A DNA stretch of 64,000 nt from Planctomycetaceae bacterium (lineage in GTDB: Bacteria; Planctomycetota; Planctomycetia; Planctomycetales; Planctomycetaceae): assembly GCA_018699955.1 (NCBI GenBank), contig JABISG010000115.1, positions 96,286 through 160,285 of the forward strand, in the 5' to 3' direction. Shown here in pieces: positions 19,235-28,430 of the stretch; the first letter of the stretch is position 1; each line of letters begins with the position of its first letter. The notes beneath the pieces are model-generated. The model saw nothing but the letters and a program-made list of their open reading frames with translations. It made no database searches and was not told the origin of the DNA. The translations under genes and the position numbers were made by a program.

Positions 19235-21052
19235 TCATGCGGCTTCGGCCTCGAATGGACTTTTCGCCGGCGAGTAGCTGCAAAGCATAATTCCGAATTC
19301 GTACAGAATGACGAGCGGGAACATCATCAGCAGCATGCTCATCGGGTCGGCGGGCGTCAGGAACATCGAGAGGACTGCGATCACCAGAATCGCCATCCGT
19401 CGCTTCTCGCGGTAGGTGGGGGCATCGAAGATCGAGATCCGTTCCAGGAACAGCATCACCAGCGGCAACTGGAACGCCAGTCCGAACATCAATGGCAGCA
19501 TAATCGCGAAACTGATCCACTCCGACAAACGAATCTGCGGCTGCACGCCGAGCCACTCGTTGAAGCCCAACAGGAAATGCAGCACGAACGGAAAGACGGC
19601 GTAGAAACAGAACACCGCTCCGCCCACAAACAAAACCACGCTCATGGGCAGGTAAACATAAATGTACTTTCGCTCGTGTGGGTAGAGTCCCGCGGCGACG
19701 AACAGCCACACCTGAAAAAACACCCACGGGCTGGCCAACAGCAGACCGGCAACGAAGGCGACCTTCAGGTAGGTGAGAAATGCTTCCTGCACGTTCAACG
19801 TGACCGGTTTGCGGGCGTTGATCGCCGTATCCTTGAACGACTTGAATGCAGGAGCTGCCAACGGCATGGTGATCGGCCGGTCTTCAAATTCGGCCGTCGG
19901 AGCGGGATACATTTCCGGATCGATGCTGTGCAGTATCTCGGCAAGCTGCAATGCCCCAATCTGCACGTCAATCGTGTAGTCGTCCATCATCTCGGGCGAG
20001 AGAGGTCCGCCGAACTGATCGTTGGCACTCAGACCTTTTGCAAAGTTCAAAACTTCCAATTTGCTCAGCCCCTCCAAATGCTTCACACCGGCATTGGTGA
20101 CGGCGGTCTCTTTGAACTCCAGTCGTTTCAGTTCCGTCAATTCCTTCAGGTACTCCATGCCCGCATCGGTGATCTTCCCGCCGCTGAGGAACAATGCCTG
20201 CAGCTTTTTTAGCTCGCCGACCTGTTCCAGCCCGGCGTCAGTCACTTCGGTGTTCCGCAGGTCGAGATGCTCCAGCGATTTCAGTTCTTGCAACTCGCCC
20301 AGGTTTGCATCGGTCACCACGGTCCGTCGAACGTCGAGGCGTTTCAATGACGACAAGTGCTTCAACTTCACAAGCCCGGCATCGGTGATTCCGGTGCCGC
20401 TCAGGTTGAGGAACTCCAGTACTTTCAGTTTTTCGAGAACATTCAGCGCCTCGTCTTCGATCTCCAACCCTTGCAGGTCAAGACGTTTCAGCGACGTCAA
20501 TTCCTTCACAAGTTCCAGGTCGCCTTCGGTCGCTTCGGTCCCGCGCAGCGAAAGTGCGACGGCCTCGAAGTTGTCGTCTAACTCGCACCGCGCCCCACGG
20601 CTTTGCAAATGCCCCAGGCCGACAACCACCAGCGGATCGAAATTGATTTCCAACTCCGGATGCGCTTCCTGGAGTTTTCGCAGTCCCTCGGCTGAGAGAT
20701 TCGCGGAAGCCAGATTCACTTCCTTAAGGTTCTTGATTTTCGTGAAACTGTTGACGGCGTCGTCGGTGATAGTCGATCCGTCGGTCGGTTTGCCGGTGCC
20801 AAGAATCGTGCCTTTCAGCCAATCGATGAAGTCGAATCCGCCTAAGTCGTCTTCGGTGCTGAGACCGAATTCCTGCAGCGCGCTGTCAATCGGTCCTCGG
20901 ACCACATTGATCACTTGATCGCCGACAAACAACGCAACGGCGACGCAGATCGCCAGTCCGACGATTGCCTTCCACAAATGCACGCGGAGAATCTCCAGGT
21001 GCTCGCCGAAACTCATTGTGCTGTCGTCGAAGAGATCTTGCGTTTTCGGCAT
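19235..21052 (-). CDS. tatC: TatC twin-arginine translocase subunit with leucine-rich-repeat insert
   Basis: A 605-residue inner-membrane protein. TatC proteins are usually about 250 residues. Residues 15-30 carry the H-L-E-I-L-R-V-H-L amphipathic start. TM1 spans about 27-47. Then comes an insert of roughly 370 residues, of which about 100-340 are leucine-rich repeats with recurring L-K-R-L-D, D-A-G-L and T-D-A. TatC resumes at about 425 with T-Y-L-K-V-A-F-V-A-G and S-P-W-V-F-F-Q-V-W-L-F, then L-Y-P-H-E-R-K at 456-462 and further membrane helices to the end. By TatC topology the insert lies in the first extracytoplasmic loop. F-Q-L-P at 527-530 has Gln where E. coli TatC, as I recall, has Glu170. 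The start at 21052 has an AGGGGG site six bases upstream. No tatA or tatB is in the window. Confidence 0.9.
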   Translation of the reverse strand: MPKTQDLFDDSTMSFGEHLEILRVHLWKAIVGLAICVAVALFVGDQVINVVRGPIDSALQEFGLSTEDDLGGFDFIDWLKGTILGTGKPTDGSTITDDAVNSFTKIKNLKEVNLASANLSAEGLRKLQEAHPELEINFDPLVVVGLGHLQSRGARCELDDNFEAVALSLRGTEATEGDLELVKELTSLKRLDLQGLEIEDEALNVLEKLKVLEFLNLSGTGITDAGLVKLKHLSSLKRLDVRRTVVTDANLGELQELKSLEHLDLRNTEVTDAGLEQVGELKKLQALFLSGGKITDAGMEYLKELTELKRLEFKETAVTNAGVKHLEGLSKLEVLNFAKGLSANDQFGGPLSPEMMDDYTIDVQIGALQLAEILHSIDPEMYPAPTAEFEDRPITMPLAAPAFKSFKDTAINARKPVTLNVQEAFLTYLKVAFVAGLLLASPWVFFQVWLFVAAGLYPHERKYIYVYLPMSVVLFVGGAVFCFYAVFPFVLHFLLGFNEWLGVQPQIRLSEWISFAIMLPLMFGLAFQLPLVMLFLERISIFDAPTYREKRRMAILVIAVLSMFLTPADPMSMLLMMFPLVILYEFGIMLCSYSPAKSPFEAEAA

Positions 21053-21760
21053 GACGTTCCCCCTACGGGAAAAGTGTGACACACTGGCGGATGGACACCC
21101 ATTGGCGGATGGACCCATTGACGGATCGATACAGGGTGCCGAATGAATGCATCGCGGCCGCATTGCAAGTTGTGCGGCGCGAAATCTGCGGGGTGAGGAA
21201 ACAAGGCGGAGGCAAACCTCGCCGTGAACACCTCGTCGCTCGACCGGCCGTGAGGCCGTGCGCAACCCGCCCCATTTGCAGGTGCAAAGGGCATTCGGCG
21301 GTGCCCACTCGGTTTGCCCACTCGGCAACGAGCAGGAAGGATGAGCGGCGTGCATTTCCATTCTAGTTCAACGGTGAACCGTGTCAACCAGTGGAGAAAG
21401 GCGGTGGCGACTCGGGTGCTGGTCAATGTGAAAAATCAAGTGAGAAATCGGAAAGGAATCCGCACCTCTTCTTCACCAGCCGCGACAGACGCAACAATTG
21501 AGCCGAATTGGTCTTACACATTTACAGCTTGATATTGACTCCGAGTATGAGTACGCTTACCACTTCTATGTGGGGCGTTCTGTCCTGAAACATCTTGGCA
21601 AAGAATTCGTTGAATGAGAGCAGGGGCTTTATTCTTTTTCTCCCCTCCCTATCGTTTGACAGGTTTCAGTCCAACACTCGCCCCCACCATTGTGGAAAGA
21701 TGTTTGCCGCGGCAGTTGAGTTCTTCCTCCTCTTTTCCCCACTCTTTCCGGAGGTGTGTT
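21053..21760. other. 708-base intergenic region, no gene supported
   Basis: This divergent region separates tatC from the DUF1559 gene. I see no frame with coding character on either strand; the short open frames have no ribosome sites or family motifs. It presumably carries both promoters. A short imperfect tandem repeat lies near its tatC end. Confidence 0.5.
21083..21126. repeat. Imperfect short tandem repeat
   Basis: The unit TGGCGGATGGACaCCCAT occurs at 21085 and again, two bases shorter, at 21103, followed by a partial third copy (TTGACGGAT). It lies about 30 bases upstream of the tatC start codon. Its role, if any, is unknown. Confidence 0.5.
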
Positions 21761-22786
21761 ATGTTACACAGGCGCGGGCGCGATGCTTTTACGTTGATTG
21801 AACTACTGGTAGTTATTGCGATCATTGCGATTCTCATTGCCCTTCTCTTGCCTGCTGTGCAACAAGCACGCGAGGCAGCACGTCGATCAACCTGCAAGAA
21901 CAATCTAAAGCAGATCGGTCTTGGTCTGCACAATTACCACTCCACCCATAACACCTTTCCACAGGGCAAAGTCGTCGGTCGTCCAAGTTATCCAGGCTGT
22001 CCGGGTTGGATCCATGGGTCCGGCTTCAGTTGGCGGGTGATGATCCTCCCATTTATGGATCAGGCACCGCTCTACAACAGAAACGTAAAGCCCAACGTGG
22101 GCATTCACACTTGTGGCCCGTTCGGGTCGGGCGGAAGCCGACGGCTTGAGTTGCTTCGGACACTCCAACCGGCGTACCTCTGTCCGAGCGACAACTCGCG
22201 ATTCGTCGGTAGTGAAAAGCCATCGAATTACGCAGGCGTTGTGGGTAACAACCCGAATAGCCACCGAGACAACGGCGCAGCAGGCCAGGAGGGACTGCTC
22301 AGTTACAGAGGATCGAGGTTGAGGGACTGCACCGATGGCTTGAGCAACACGGCCGCGGTGGGAGAGATTTATCGCGGCGTTCTGTTCAACCGTTATAGCG
22401 GCGGACCTTCGAACGTTAGTGGACAGCGCTGCAAATGGTGGGCAGCCGAGTCCGGATTCTGTGGCGCCGATACTTTCAATCCGCCTAATGCGGCACACCC
22501 CGGCCGCGCCAATAACGCGGGGCAAACAGCGCCGAATAACGGACCCGGAAACGATGCAGCCTGCTTGAACGGTGGGCCGGGGCCTTGTGCCGATCAAGTC
22601 TCGTGGGTTGATGATCTGAATGCATCCGAGCCTGGTGCCCGCGGAGTTTCAAGTGCCCACGTTGGGGGATCTCAAATCCTCTTCGGCGACGGCGCGGTTC
22701 GCTTTGTCAGCGACAACGTCAGTATTGCGATTTGGAGGAATACCGGCACCATGTCCGGTGGTGAAGTCAAGACGCTTGAGTTCTGA
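21761..22786 (+). CDS. DUF1559 protein with type IV pilin-like N-terminus
   Basis: A 341-residue protein beginning with a prepilin-type signal: a short basic leader, then F-T-L-I-E-L-L-V-V-I-A-I-I-A-I-L with the conserved Glu five residues after the expected cleavage point. Residues 30-60 (P-A-V-Q-Q-A-R-E-A-A-R-R, N-N-L-K-Q-I-G-L-G-L-H-N-Y) mark the DUF1559 family, greatly expanded in planctomycetes. The start is set by GGAGGTG five bases upstream of ATG, which also places the pilin-like segment at the N-terminus. It is probably a pseudopilin-like envelope protein. The C-terminal domain ends with a typical F-G-D-G-A-V-R-F-V. Confidence 0.92.
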   Translation: MLHRRGRDAFTLIELLVVIAIIAILIALLLPAVQQAREAARRSTCKNNLKQIGLGLHNYHSTHNTFPQGKVVGRPSYPGCPGWIHGSGFSWRVMILPFMDQAPLYNRNVKPNVGIHTCGPFGSGGSRRLELLRTLQPAYLCPSDNSRFVGSEKPSNYAGVVGNNPNSHRDNGAAGQEGLLSYRGSRLRDCTDGLSNTAAVGEIYRGVLFNRYSGGPSNVSGQRCKWWAAESGFCGADTFNPPNAAHPGRANNAGQTAPNNGPGNDAACLNGGPGPCADQVSWVDDLNASEPGARGVSSAHVGGSQILFGDGAVRFVSDNVSIAIWRNTGTMSGGEVKTLEF

Positions 22787-22835
22787 GAATTGATTCCGCT
22801 CAAAGCCTGGAATTGCCGCGAACTAACGGCCGACA

Positions 22836-22866
22836 GAGACTCAGCGTCTAACCGACGCTGGGTCTC
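22836..22866 (+). terminator. Hairpin after the DUF1559 gene
   Basis: GAGACTCAGCGTC pairs with GACGCTGGGTCTC across a TAACC loop, giving a 13-bp stem with one T-G wobble. It starts 50 bases after the stop codon. No T-run follows, so it may be a processing or stability hairpin rather than a classical terminator. Confidence 0.55.
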
Positions 22867-22973
22867 GTCGTTTGTCGCTTCCACAAATATACGGTGCTTC
22901 ACGATTTCTCCGGCCTCGTCGATCCATTAAATCGTCCGGGGCCTCCAACTCCCACTCTCGTCGGCGTGTCTCG

Positions 22974-24677
22974 ATGCAGTCGAAATTCCTGCTCGTCGTT
23001 TTGGGGGTGTCGTGTGCAACCGCTGTCGCGGCGGCTGACACGCCTTCCTTCGACGATGCAACCGAGCGGTCAGGCATTCGGTTCAAGCATGTCTCGCCTT
23101 TGACTCCGGAACGTCATATTCACCTCGTCATGGGATCTGGCATCGGCTGGATCGACTTCGACCGCGACGACTTGCCCGATCTTTACCTCGCGCAAGGAGT
23201 CCCGTTCGGTCAGGCCGAGCGGAAGCAGTTTCAGGCCCGCAGTGAAACGTCCGATCGGCTCTATCGCAATTTGGGACAGGGGCGTTTCGATGACATTACT
23301 GAAGTCGCCGGCCTGAGCGATATCGACTATTCGATGGGAATCTCTGTCGGCGATTTCGACAACGACGGTTTCCAGGATATCTACGTCACGAATTTCGGCC
23401 GCAATCGGCTTCTGCAGAACAACGGTGACGGCACCTTCAGCGAAATCGCGGCAGTTGCCGGCGTTGATGACTCGGCTTACGGATCGTCCTGCACGTGGGT
23501 CGATCTCGATGCCGACGGCAACCTCGACCTTTTCGTTTGCAACTATCTGAAGCTCGACGCCAACAAATACAAACTCTGCACCGTTGGCTACAACGGCAGG
23601 CGTTTTGCGATTTCCTGCCATCCTCGTTACGTCCCAGCCGCGCGAGATGTCGTGTTCCATAACGAGGGTGATGGGAGTTTTACGGATTGGACCCAATCGG
23701 CCGGATTGACAACGAGTCCGGCTGCACAAGGATTGGGAGTCATTGCAGCCGACCTTGATGCCGACGGCGACATCGACATCTATGTCGCCAACGATTCAGT
23801 CCCCAACGATTTGTGGATCAACCGGGGTGGCGGAAAGTTCGTCAACGAAGGGCTGCTTTCGGGTACCGCCCTCAACCGAAAGGGGTTACGAGAAGCCGGC
23901 ATGGGAGTCGCCGTCGGCGACGTCGATGGCGACGGTCGCCCCGATTTGTTTGTGACGAACTACTACGGAGAAACCAACACACTGTACCGCAACGAGGGCG
24001 CGGCGTTTTTTCTCGATGTTACCAATGAGTTCGGCTTGGCCGGTCCAAGCCGCTTGCGATTGGGATTTGGGGACTCACTCTTCGATTTCGACAACGATGG
24101 CTGGCTCGATTTATTCGTCGCCAACGGCCACGTCCACGACCGGCAGAAACTAATCGGCCGCGATGAACTCTATGCACAACAGCCGCAACTGTTCCGCAAT
24201 CAAACCGGGCGGCGGTTTGTCGATGTTTCCAAATCGGGTGGGGCGTATTTTCAGCGCAACGTGGTCGGCCGAAGTTCTGCTGTGGCAGACTACGACCGCG
24301 ATGGGAAAGCGGATCTCGCCGTCGGACACCTCGATTCCAAATTTGTACTGCTGCACAATGCATCTCAAGCAAGTGGGAAACCTCAAACAAACGGGATGAA
24401 GAGTCTGCGCATCGAGTTGATCGGTGTTCGCGGCAACCGCGATGCGATCGGCGCAGTTGTCGAAGTGAGAAATGGCAAGCAGCGGCTGACAAGGTTTCGC
24501 ACCGCATCAGCGGGCTACCTTTCGTGCGACGAGGGCGCACTGACAATTGGAATTGGGAAGACGAACGCACCAGTCGATATCACCGTGCGTTGGCCAGGAG
24601 GAAGCCGCGAAACGTTTCGCTCTTTACAAACCGGCCAAAGACATGTTCTGATCGAAGGGAGTCAGGAATCCAATTAG
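22974..24677 (+). CDS. Secreted FG-GAP/VCBS repeat protein with ASPIC/UnbV C-terminal domain
   Basis: A 567-residue exported beta-propeller protein. The start at 22974 is chosen because it opens a signal peptide (F-L-L-V-V-L-G-V-S-C-A-T-A-V-A-A-A). Integrin-like FG-GAP repeats follow, each with a Ca-binding D-x-D-x-D-G-x-x-D pattern such as D-F-D-N-D-G-F-Q-D, D-L-D-A-D-G-N-L-D, D-V-D-G-D-G-R-P-D and D-F-D-N-D-G-W-L-D. The final hundred residues (G-N-R-D-A-I-G-A-V-V-E-V, V-R-W-P-G-G) match the ASPIC/UnbV domain. A TPR gene follows by 83 bases, an arrangement common for these proteins. The biological role is not established. Confidence 0.9.
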   Translation: MQSKFLLVVLGVSCATAVAAADTPSFDDATERSGIRFKHVSPLTPERHIHLVMGSGIGWIDFDRDDLPDLYLAQGVPFGQAERKQFQARSETSDRLYRNLGQGRFDDITEVAGLSDIDYSMGISVGDFDNDGFQDIYVTNFGRNRLLQNNGDGTFSEIAAVAGVDDSAYGSSCTWVDLDADGNLDLFVCNYLKLDANKYKLCTVGYNGRRFAISCHPRYVPAARDVVFHNEGDGSFTDWTQSAGLTTSPAAQGLGVIAADLDADGDIDIYVANDSVPNDLWINRGGGKFVNEGLLSGTALNRKGLREAGMGVAVGDVDGDGRPDLFVTNYYGETNTLYRNEGAAFFLDVTNEFGLAGPSRLRLGFGDSLFDFDNDGWLDLFVANGHVHDRQKLIGRDELYAQQPQLFRNQTGRRFVDVSKSGGAYFQRNVVGRSSAVADYDRDGKADLAVGHLDSKFVLLHNASQASGKPQTNGMKSLRIELIGVRGNRDAIGAVVEVRNGKQRLTRFRTASAGYLSCDEGALTIGIGKTNAPVDITVRWPGGSRETFRSLQTGQRHVLIEGSQESN

Positions 24678-24760
24678 CAAGCCGTCTGATCGTTGTTCCC
24701 AGTCAAACGATTTCACTCTGATTACGATGTTCACCCGCGATAAGGTCTGCCGTCACCAAG

Positions 24761-25798
24761 ATGACTCGTTCCCGTCCGGTCAACCGCGGCTATTGGATTC
24801 TCGCTGTCGTCGCTGCCTTCATCCTGGCGAGTACGGCGGGCGCCTATTTTGCGGGAATCGGCCCGTTCGCACGCAACCAACTCGAACAGGCGCGGCAAGC
24901 CGCATCACGCCGCCACACTGGCGCAGCAGTTAACTTGTATCTTTCGCATCTGGACGCCAACCCGAAAGACTATGCCGCGCGGCTGGAGCTGGGCGAGTTG
25001 CTCAAGCCAATCGATGCGTCATCGGCCCTCCAGCAGCTGCAGGAAATTCCTGCTTCGGCTGATGAGTATCCAGAGGCCATCTGGCATATCGCACACGTTG
25101 CCACTGCGGGAAAACGGGACGCCCTGGCCGAAGATGCCCTGCAGAAGTTGGACGAAGTCCGTCCGAACGATGCCGGCGTCGCCTTGAGTCTGGCCGAACT
25201 CTACTACCGGACCGACCGTTTTGCCGAGTCACTTCCCTGGGTGAAACGGGCTGCCCATCTGCAGTCGGGCCGAGCGGAAACCTGGCTGCTATTGGCCGAG
25301 GTTCTGGACAAACTCAATCGGTCGGGAGAAATGTTGCAACCGTTGCAAGAAGCAATCAAACTCGATCCCGATCTATATGACGCTCATGCCAATCTTTGCT
25401 ATGCATTTCATTTTTCCGACCGACTCGACGAGGCTGAACGTGAGGCACATTGGTGTTTCCAGCGACACCCCGATGACATCGCGGTCCGACGTTGGCTGGC
25501 AATGATCTTGCGCGATCGTGGCGAATACGATGAAGCACTCGAACAGATCAGGCTGGCGCTCACGAGTTCGCCAACGAATGTCGAGTGCCGGATTGTCGAA
25601 GCCGACCTGCTGTTGTTTCAGCGCGATGCCGAAGAGGCATACGCAGTGTTGAAGCCGTTGTATCCGACACACGCGAACCGCCGGGATTTTCTTGGCAGTT
25701 TAGCGCGTGCCGCTGCCATGTCCGGTCGCCGCGAAGAATCGCGACAATACCTTGGCGAGATCGTTCAACTCATCGAACGAGAAACGACCAAGGAATAG
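24761..25798 (+). CDS. Membrane-anchored tetratricopeptide repeat protein
   Basis: A 345-residue protein with an N-terminal membrane anchor (W-I-L-A-V-V-A-A-F-I-L-A-S-T-A-G) and a helical remainder built from TPR units. Readable units include A-V-N-L-Y-L-S-H-L-D-A-N-P-K-D, A-E-A-L... E-V-R-P-N-D-A-G, L-Q-P-L-Q-E-A-I-K-L-D-P-D-L-Y-D-A-H-A-N-L, and E-A-L-E-Q-I-R-L-A-L-T-S-S-P-T. TPR domains are protein-interaction scaffolds; this one is probably periplasmic or surface-exposed. It follows the ASPIC/FG-GAP gene and is likely in the same transcript. No partner is apparent from sequence. Confidence 0.82.
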   Translation: MTRSRPVNRGYWILAVVAAFILASTAGAYFAGIGPFARNQLEQARQAASRRHTGAAVNLYLSHLDANPKDYAARLELGELLKPIDASSALQQLQEIPASADEYPEAIWHIAHVATAGKRDALAEDALQKLDEVRPNDAGVALSLAELYYRTDRFAESLPWVKRAAHLQSGRAETWLLLAEVLDKLNRSGEMLQPLQEAIKLDPDLYDAHANLCYAFHFSDRLDEAEREAHWCFQRHPDDIAVRRWLAMILRDRGEYDEALEQIRLALTSSPTNVECRIVEADLLLFQRDAEEAYAVLKPLYPTHANRRDFLGSLARAAAMSGRREESRQYLGEIVQLIERETTKE

Positions 25799-25894
25799 CC
25801 GGCGACTCCCTAAGGAAGTGCGAGTCGATGAATACGGCCCATAACGTTCGGTTTCTCGCAGCGGCCAACGCCACCGAACGCTCGCCGTATCGAG

Positions 25895-27400
25895 TTAGCT
25901 GCTCGCTGACACTGTCTTCGTCGCAGCTGGCGGGGCGTCAGCAACGGGTCCCGGTTCCGAGGTGTCGAACCAGGGATCGACAATCGCCGTGCCGGCCGAG
26001 TCGCCGAACACATTCACCGTCGTGCGGAAGCGGTCCAGCAACCAGTCCACCGGCAGAATCAAGCCGATCAACTCCAACGGCAAATTGACCGCGTTGAGGA
26101 CAATCAGCATTGTCACCAACCCGGCTTCAGGAATGCCGGCTGCTCCAATCGCCGCCAGTGTTGCTGTCACTGCAATCACCATCTGTTCGGCAAACGTCAG
26201 CGTGTACTCGGGATTGACCACGGTATAGGCCTGGGCGATGAAGACCGCTGCCGCCGCTTCGTACAGCGCGGTCCCGTCCATATTAATTGTCGCTCCCAAC
26301 GGGAGCACGAACTCGGTCGCGCGTTTCGAGACGTTGGCGTTTGTTTCGGCACACTCCATCGTCACCGGCAACGTCGCTGTGGAACTTGATGTCGAAAAGG
26401 CCGTCAGCAGCGCTTGCGACATCCGCCCCATGAACCGATACGGATTCCGCCGCGTCATCAAATACAGAATGGCCGGCAACGTAATAAACGCATGGATGCC
26501 CAGCCCAATCAGCACGGTCGCCATGTAGCCGGCCAGCGTCTCCAGCAAATCGAGGAACTGTCCCTCCATTTGCGCCATACCAAAGCGGGCGGTGACAAGG
26601 CAAAATATGCCAATTGGCGCGACCTTCATCAACAACATGATGAAGTTCATCAACGCATCGTTAATGCTGACAATGAGCGTGGCCATCGTCTCGGAGCGTT
26701 GCCCCATCGTCGTCAGCATGCCGGCAAATATGATGCTGAACACAATCAACGGCAACAGGTTCACATCCACCATCGAACCGAGCAGGTTCTTGGTGAACAG
26801 CATTAATGTCAGGTTCTTGAGAATCATGCCCATCGTGGGCGGCTCGGCTGCTTCGCCGGTCTTGCTTTCAATGGCCGCCTTGGCCTTATCAACCTGATGT
26901 TCCCCTTCTTCCTGAGCGCTGGCGATGGTCTCAGGGTCGATCATCAATCCGGGATCGATAATGTTGACGACAATCAGTCCGGTCGCGACGGCCAACACGG
27001 TGGTTGTCATATAGTACAGAATGGCGACCCCACCGGGCCGCCCTAACTTCCGCACATCTCCCATGCCTAAAATGCCGCTCATCACGCTGGCCATCACCAA
27101 CGGCACGACGACCATTTGCAGCAGGCTGAGAAAGATCACGCCGCCCAAATCGATGGCTTCGAGCATTGTGTTGAAGACAACTTGCGCAGTTGTCAACTGT
27201 TGCTCATCGGTCAGCTGCTCGGCGGGAATCCCAGCGGCAATCGCGTCTCTTTGGGCCGCAGTCTTCTGCGCGATCGACCCCCCAATGAGCGCAAAGAGCG
27301 TGGCAGCGACGATCGCGGCGACAATCCATAGCGTCAAACTGGAGTGTTTGCCGTTGCCGTTTTTCGCGCCCAAAGCCGATTTTTCCGTGTCCGTTGCCAT
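25895..27400 (-). CDS. Dicarboxylate/amino acid:cation symporter (DAACS family)
   Basis: A 501-residue inner-membrane symporter of the GltP/DctA type that couples uptake of acidic amino acids or C4-dicarboxylates to Na+ or H+. The serine-rich re-entrant loop S-T-S-S-S-T-A-T-L-P is present. N-M-D-G-T lies near residue 373. The late D-R-F-R-T-T-V-N-V-F-G-D motif is intact. The long loop after the early transmembrane segments (E-E-G-E-H-Q-V-D-K-A) is hydrophilic. Of two adjacent ATGs, the second is preferred because AGGAGG then sits five bases upstream; the first would leave only two. The gene converges with the TPR gene. Confidence 0.93.
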   Translation of the reverse strand: MATDTEKSALGAKNGNGKHSSLTLWIVAAIVAATLFALIGGSIAQKTAAQRDAIAAGIPAEQLTDEQQLTTAQVVFNTMLEAIDLGGVIFLSLLQMVVVPLVMASVMSGILGMGDVRKLGRPGGVAILYYMTTTVLAVATGLIVVNIIDPGLMIDPETIASAQEEGEHQVDKAKAAIESKTGEAAEPPTMGMILKNLTLMLFTKNLLGSMVDVNLLPLIVFSIIFAGMLTTMGQRSETMATLIVSINDALMNFIMLLMKVAPIGIFCLVTARFGMAQMEGQFLDLLETLAGYMATVLIGLGIHAFITLPAILYLMTRRNPYRFMGRMSQALLTAFSTSSSTATLPVTMECAETNANVSKRATEFVLPLGATINMDGTALYEAAAAVFIAQAYTVVNPEYTLTFAEQMVIAVTATLAAIGAAGIPEAGLVTMLIVLNAVNLPLELIGLILPVDWLLDRFRTTVNVFGDSAGTAIVDPWFDTSEPGPVADAPPAATKTVSASS

Positions 27401-28132
27401 CATCGCCTCCTGCTGAGGATTTCGATCCTGTCCCCGACGTTGCTCGCCATGCTACAAGGGTTAGCCGCAACCCGATAGGGGAGCGCGTTGCCGGATATTT
27501 ATTCGACTTCGTCACCAGCTTCCTTAACTCGTTGAGGCCGGTTGATGCCAAGAATCCATTGCCAACGTCAAACACTTGGCCGTAGATTCCCCCACCAATC
27601 TTCGACGTACAATCGATCGAGGCTCGCAACACCTCGAACAACTTCCGAGTCACCTTGCCACTATACGCAGAATCATGACAGGTGGATCAGCTGATTCTTC
27701 AATCCTAACGAAGCGATGTATTGTTCGTCGCGAGTCGTCAAAGTACCCGACTCACAGATTCAGAATGGTTATGTGCAGCAGGCGTTGGATGAAACCGGCT
27801 GCCCTTCGATTGGGGAGACATGGTTGGTGATTTGCTTGAGGTGCATCACCGCCGGCTACGACCGCATCACGCGCCGTCGCAGTGAAGCATCGCGGCCTTT
27901 GGTTCTATGTCGATGATAGTAACATCAGCTCCAAATCAACCTTCAATCTGCTGTTGGAACTGTTCAATCTGGAGATTCGATCCGGTGGCTGTACAAGTGC
28001 GGCAACGAGTGGAAGTCGGCTTCAACTTTCGGTCTGGGCGATTTGCCATGCGCCTTGCGCGTATTGCAGCTTGCACTGCAGCATATCTCAGATCCAACGA
28101 AATCGAGGCAATGCTTCAACACTCGCGAAAGA
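27401..28132. other. Gene-poor stretch, no supported gene
   Basis: Several overlapping short open frames occur on both strands, none with a recognisable family, good ribosome site or consistent coding character. The stretch lies between the symporter and a broken tyrosine recombinase beside a tRNA gene. It is probably eroded DNA from an old insertion, which is inference. Confidence 0.45.
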
Positions 28133-28380
28133 ATGCCTGGCACGCGTTTCTCTATACCAATGTTCGTTGCAGCAGCACACACGGGAGTACGTCTAAGTGA
28201 GTTGATGCGTTCGCAACTCGCAGACATTCGCGAAGACGATTTGGTGATTCGTGAAAAGAAGCGCGGCGTGGGCAGCAAACGACGCGCCGAGATCCGATGT
28301 CGGGGCTGTTGATAACAACGCTCAACGATCGGAAGCGAGACCATCCCGGCGGCCGGGATTTGTCCGCTTCCAATGGATGA
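28133..28380 (+). pseudogene. Remnant of a tyrosine recombinase/integrase
   Basis: One frame (28133-28312) encodes F-V-A-A-A-H-T-G-V-R-L-S-E-L-M-R-S-Q and then I-R-E-K-K-R-G-V-G-S-K-R-R, the box I Arg region of the phage-integrase family. That frame stops, while the +2 frame from 28297 continues with L-L-I-T-T-L-N-D-R-K-R-D-H-P-G-G, which resembles the next segment of planctomycete integrases. So the fragment appears frameshifted and lacks both ends, including the box II His and catalytic Tyr. It points towards the 3' end of tRNA-Leu, where integrative elements often insert. It is not functional as it stands. Confidence 0.6.
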
Positions 28381-28385
28381 CCAAC

Positions 28386-28422
28386 AAAAAAGGACTCACG
28401 CCGAATTGACGTAAGTCCTTTT
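28386..28422 (-). terminator. Intrinsic terminator of tRNA-Leu
   Basis: Read on the minus strand, AAAAGGACT pairs with AGTCCTTTT around a loop with further ACG/CGT pairing, and the descending strand runs into a T-run. It lies nine bases after the tRNA 3' end. Confidence 0.8.
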
Positions 28423-28430
28423 GTCGTAAG

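Noticed and set aside
20022..20918. 298-residue plus-strand frame opposite the tatC LRR insert
   Set aside because: Very Ser/Pro/Arg-rich antisense of the periodic leucine-rich repeats; no start signal or recognisable domain.
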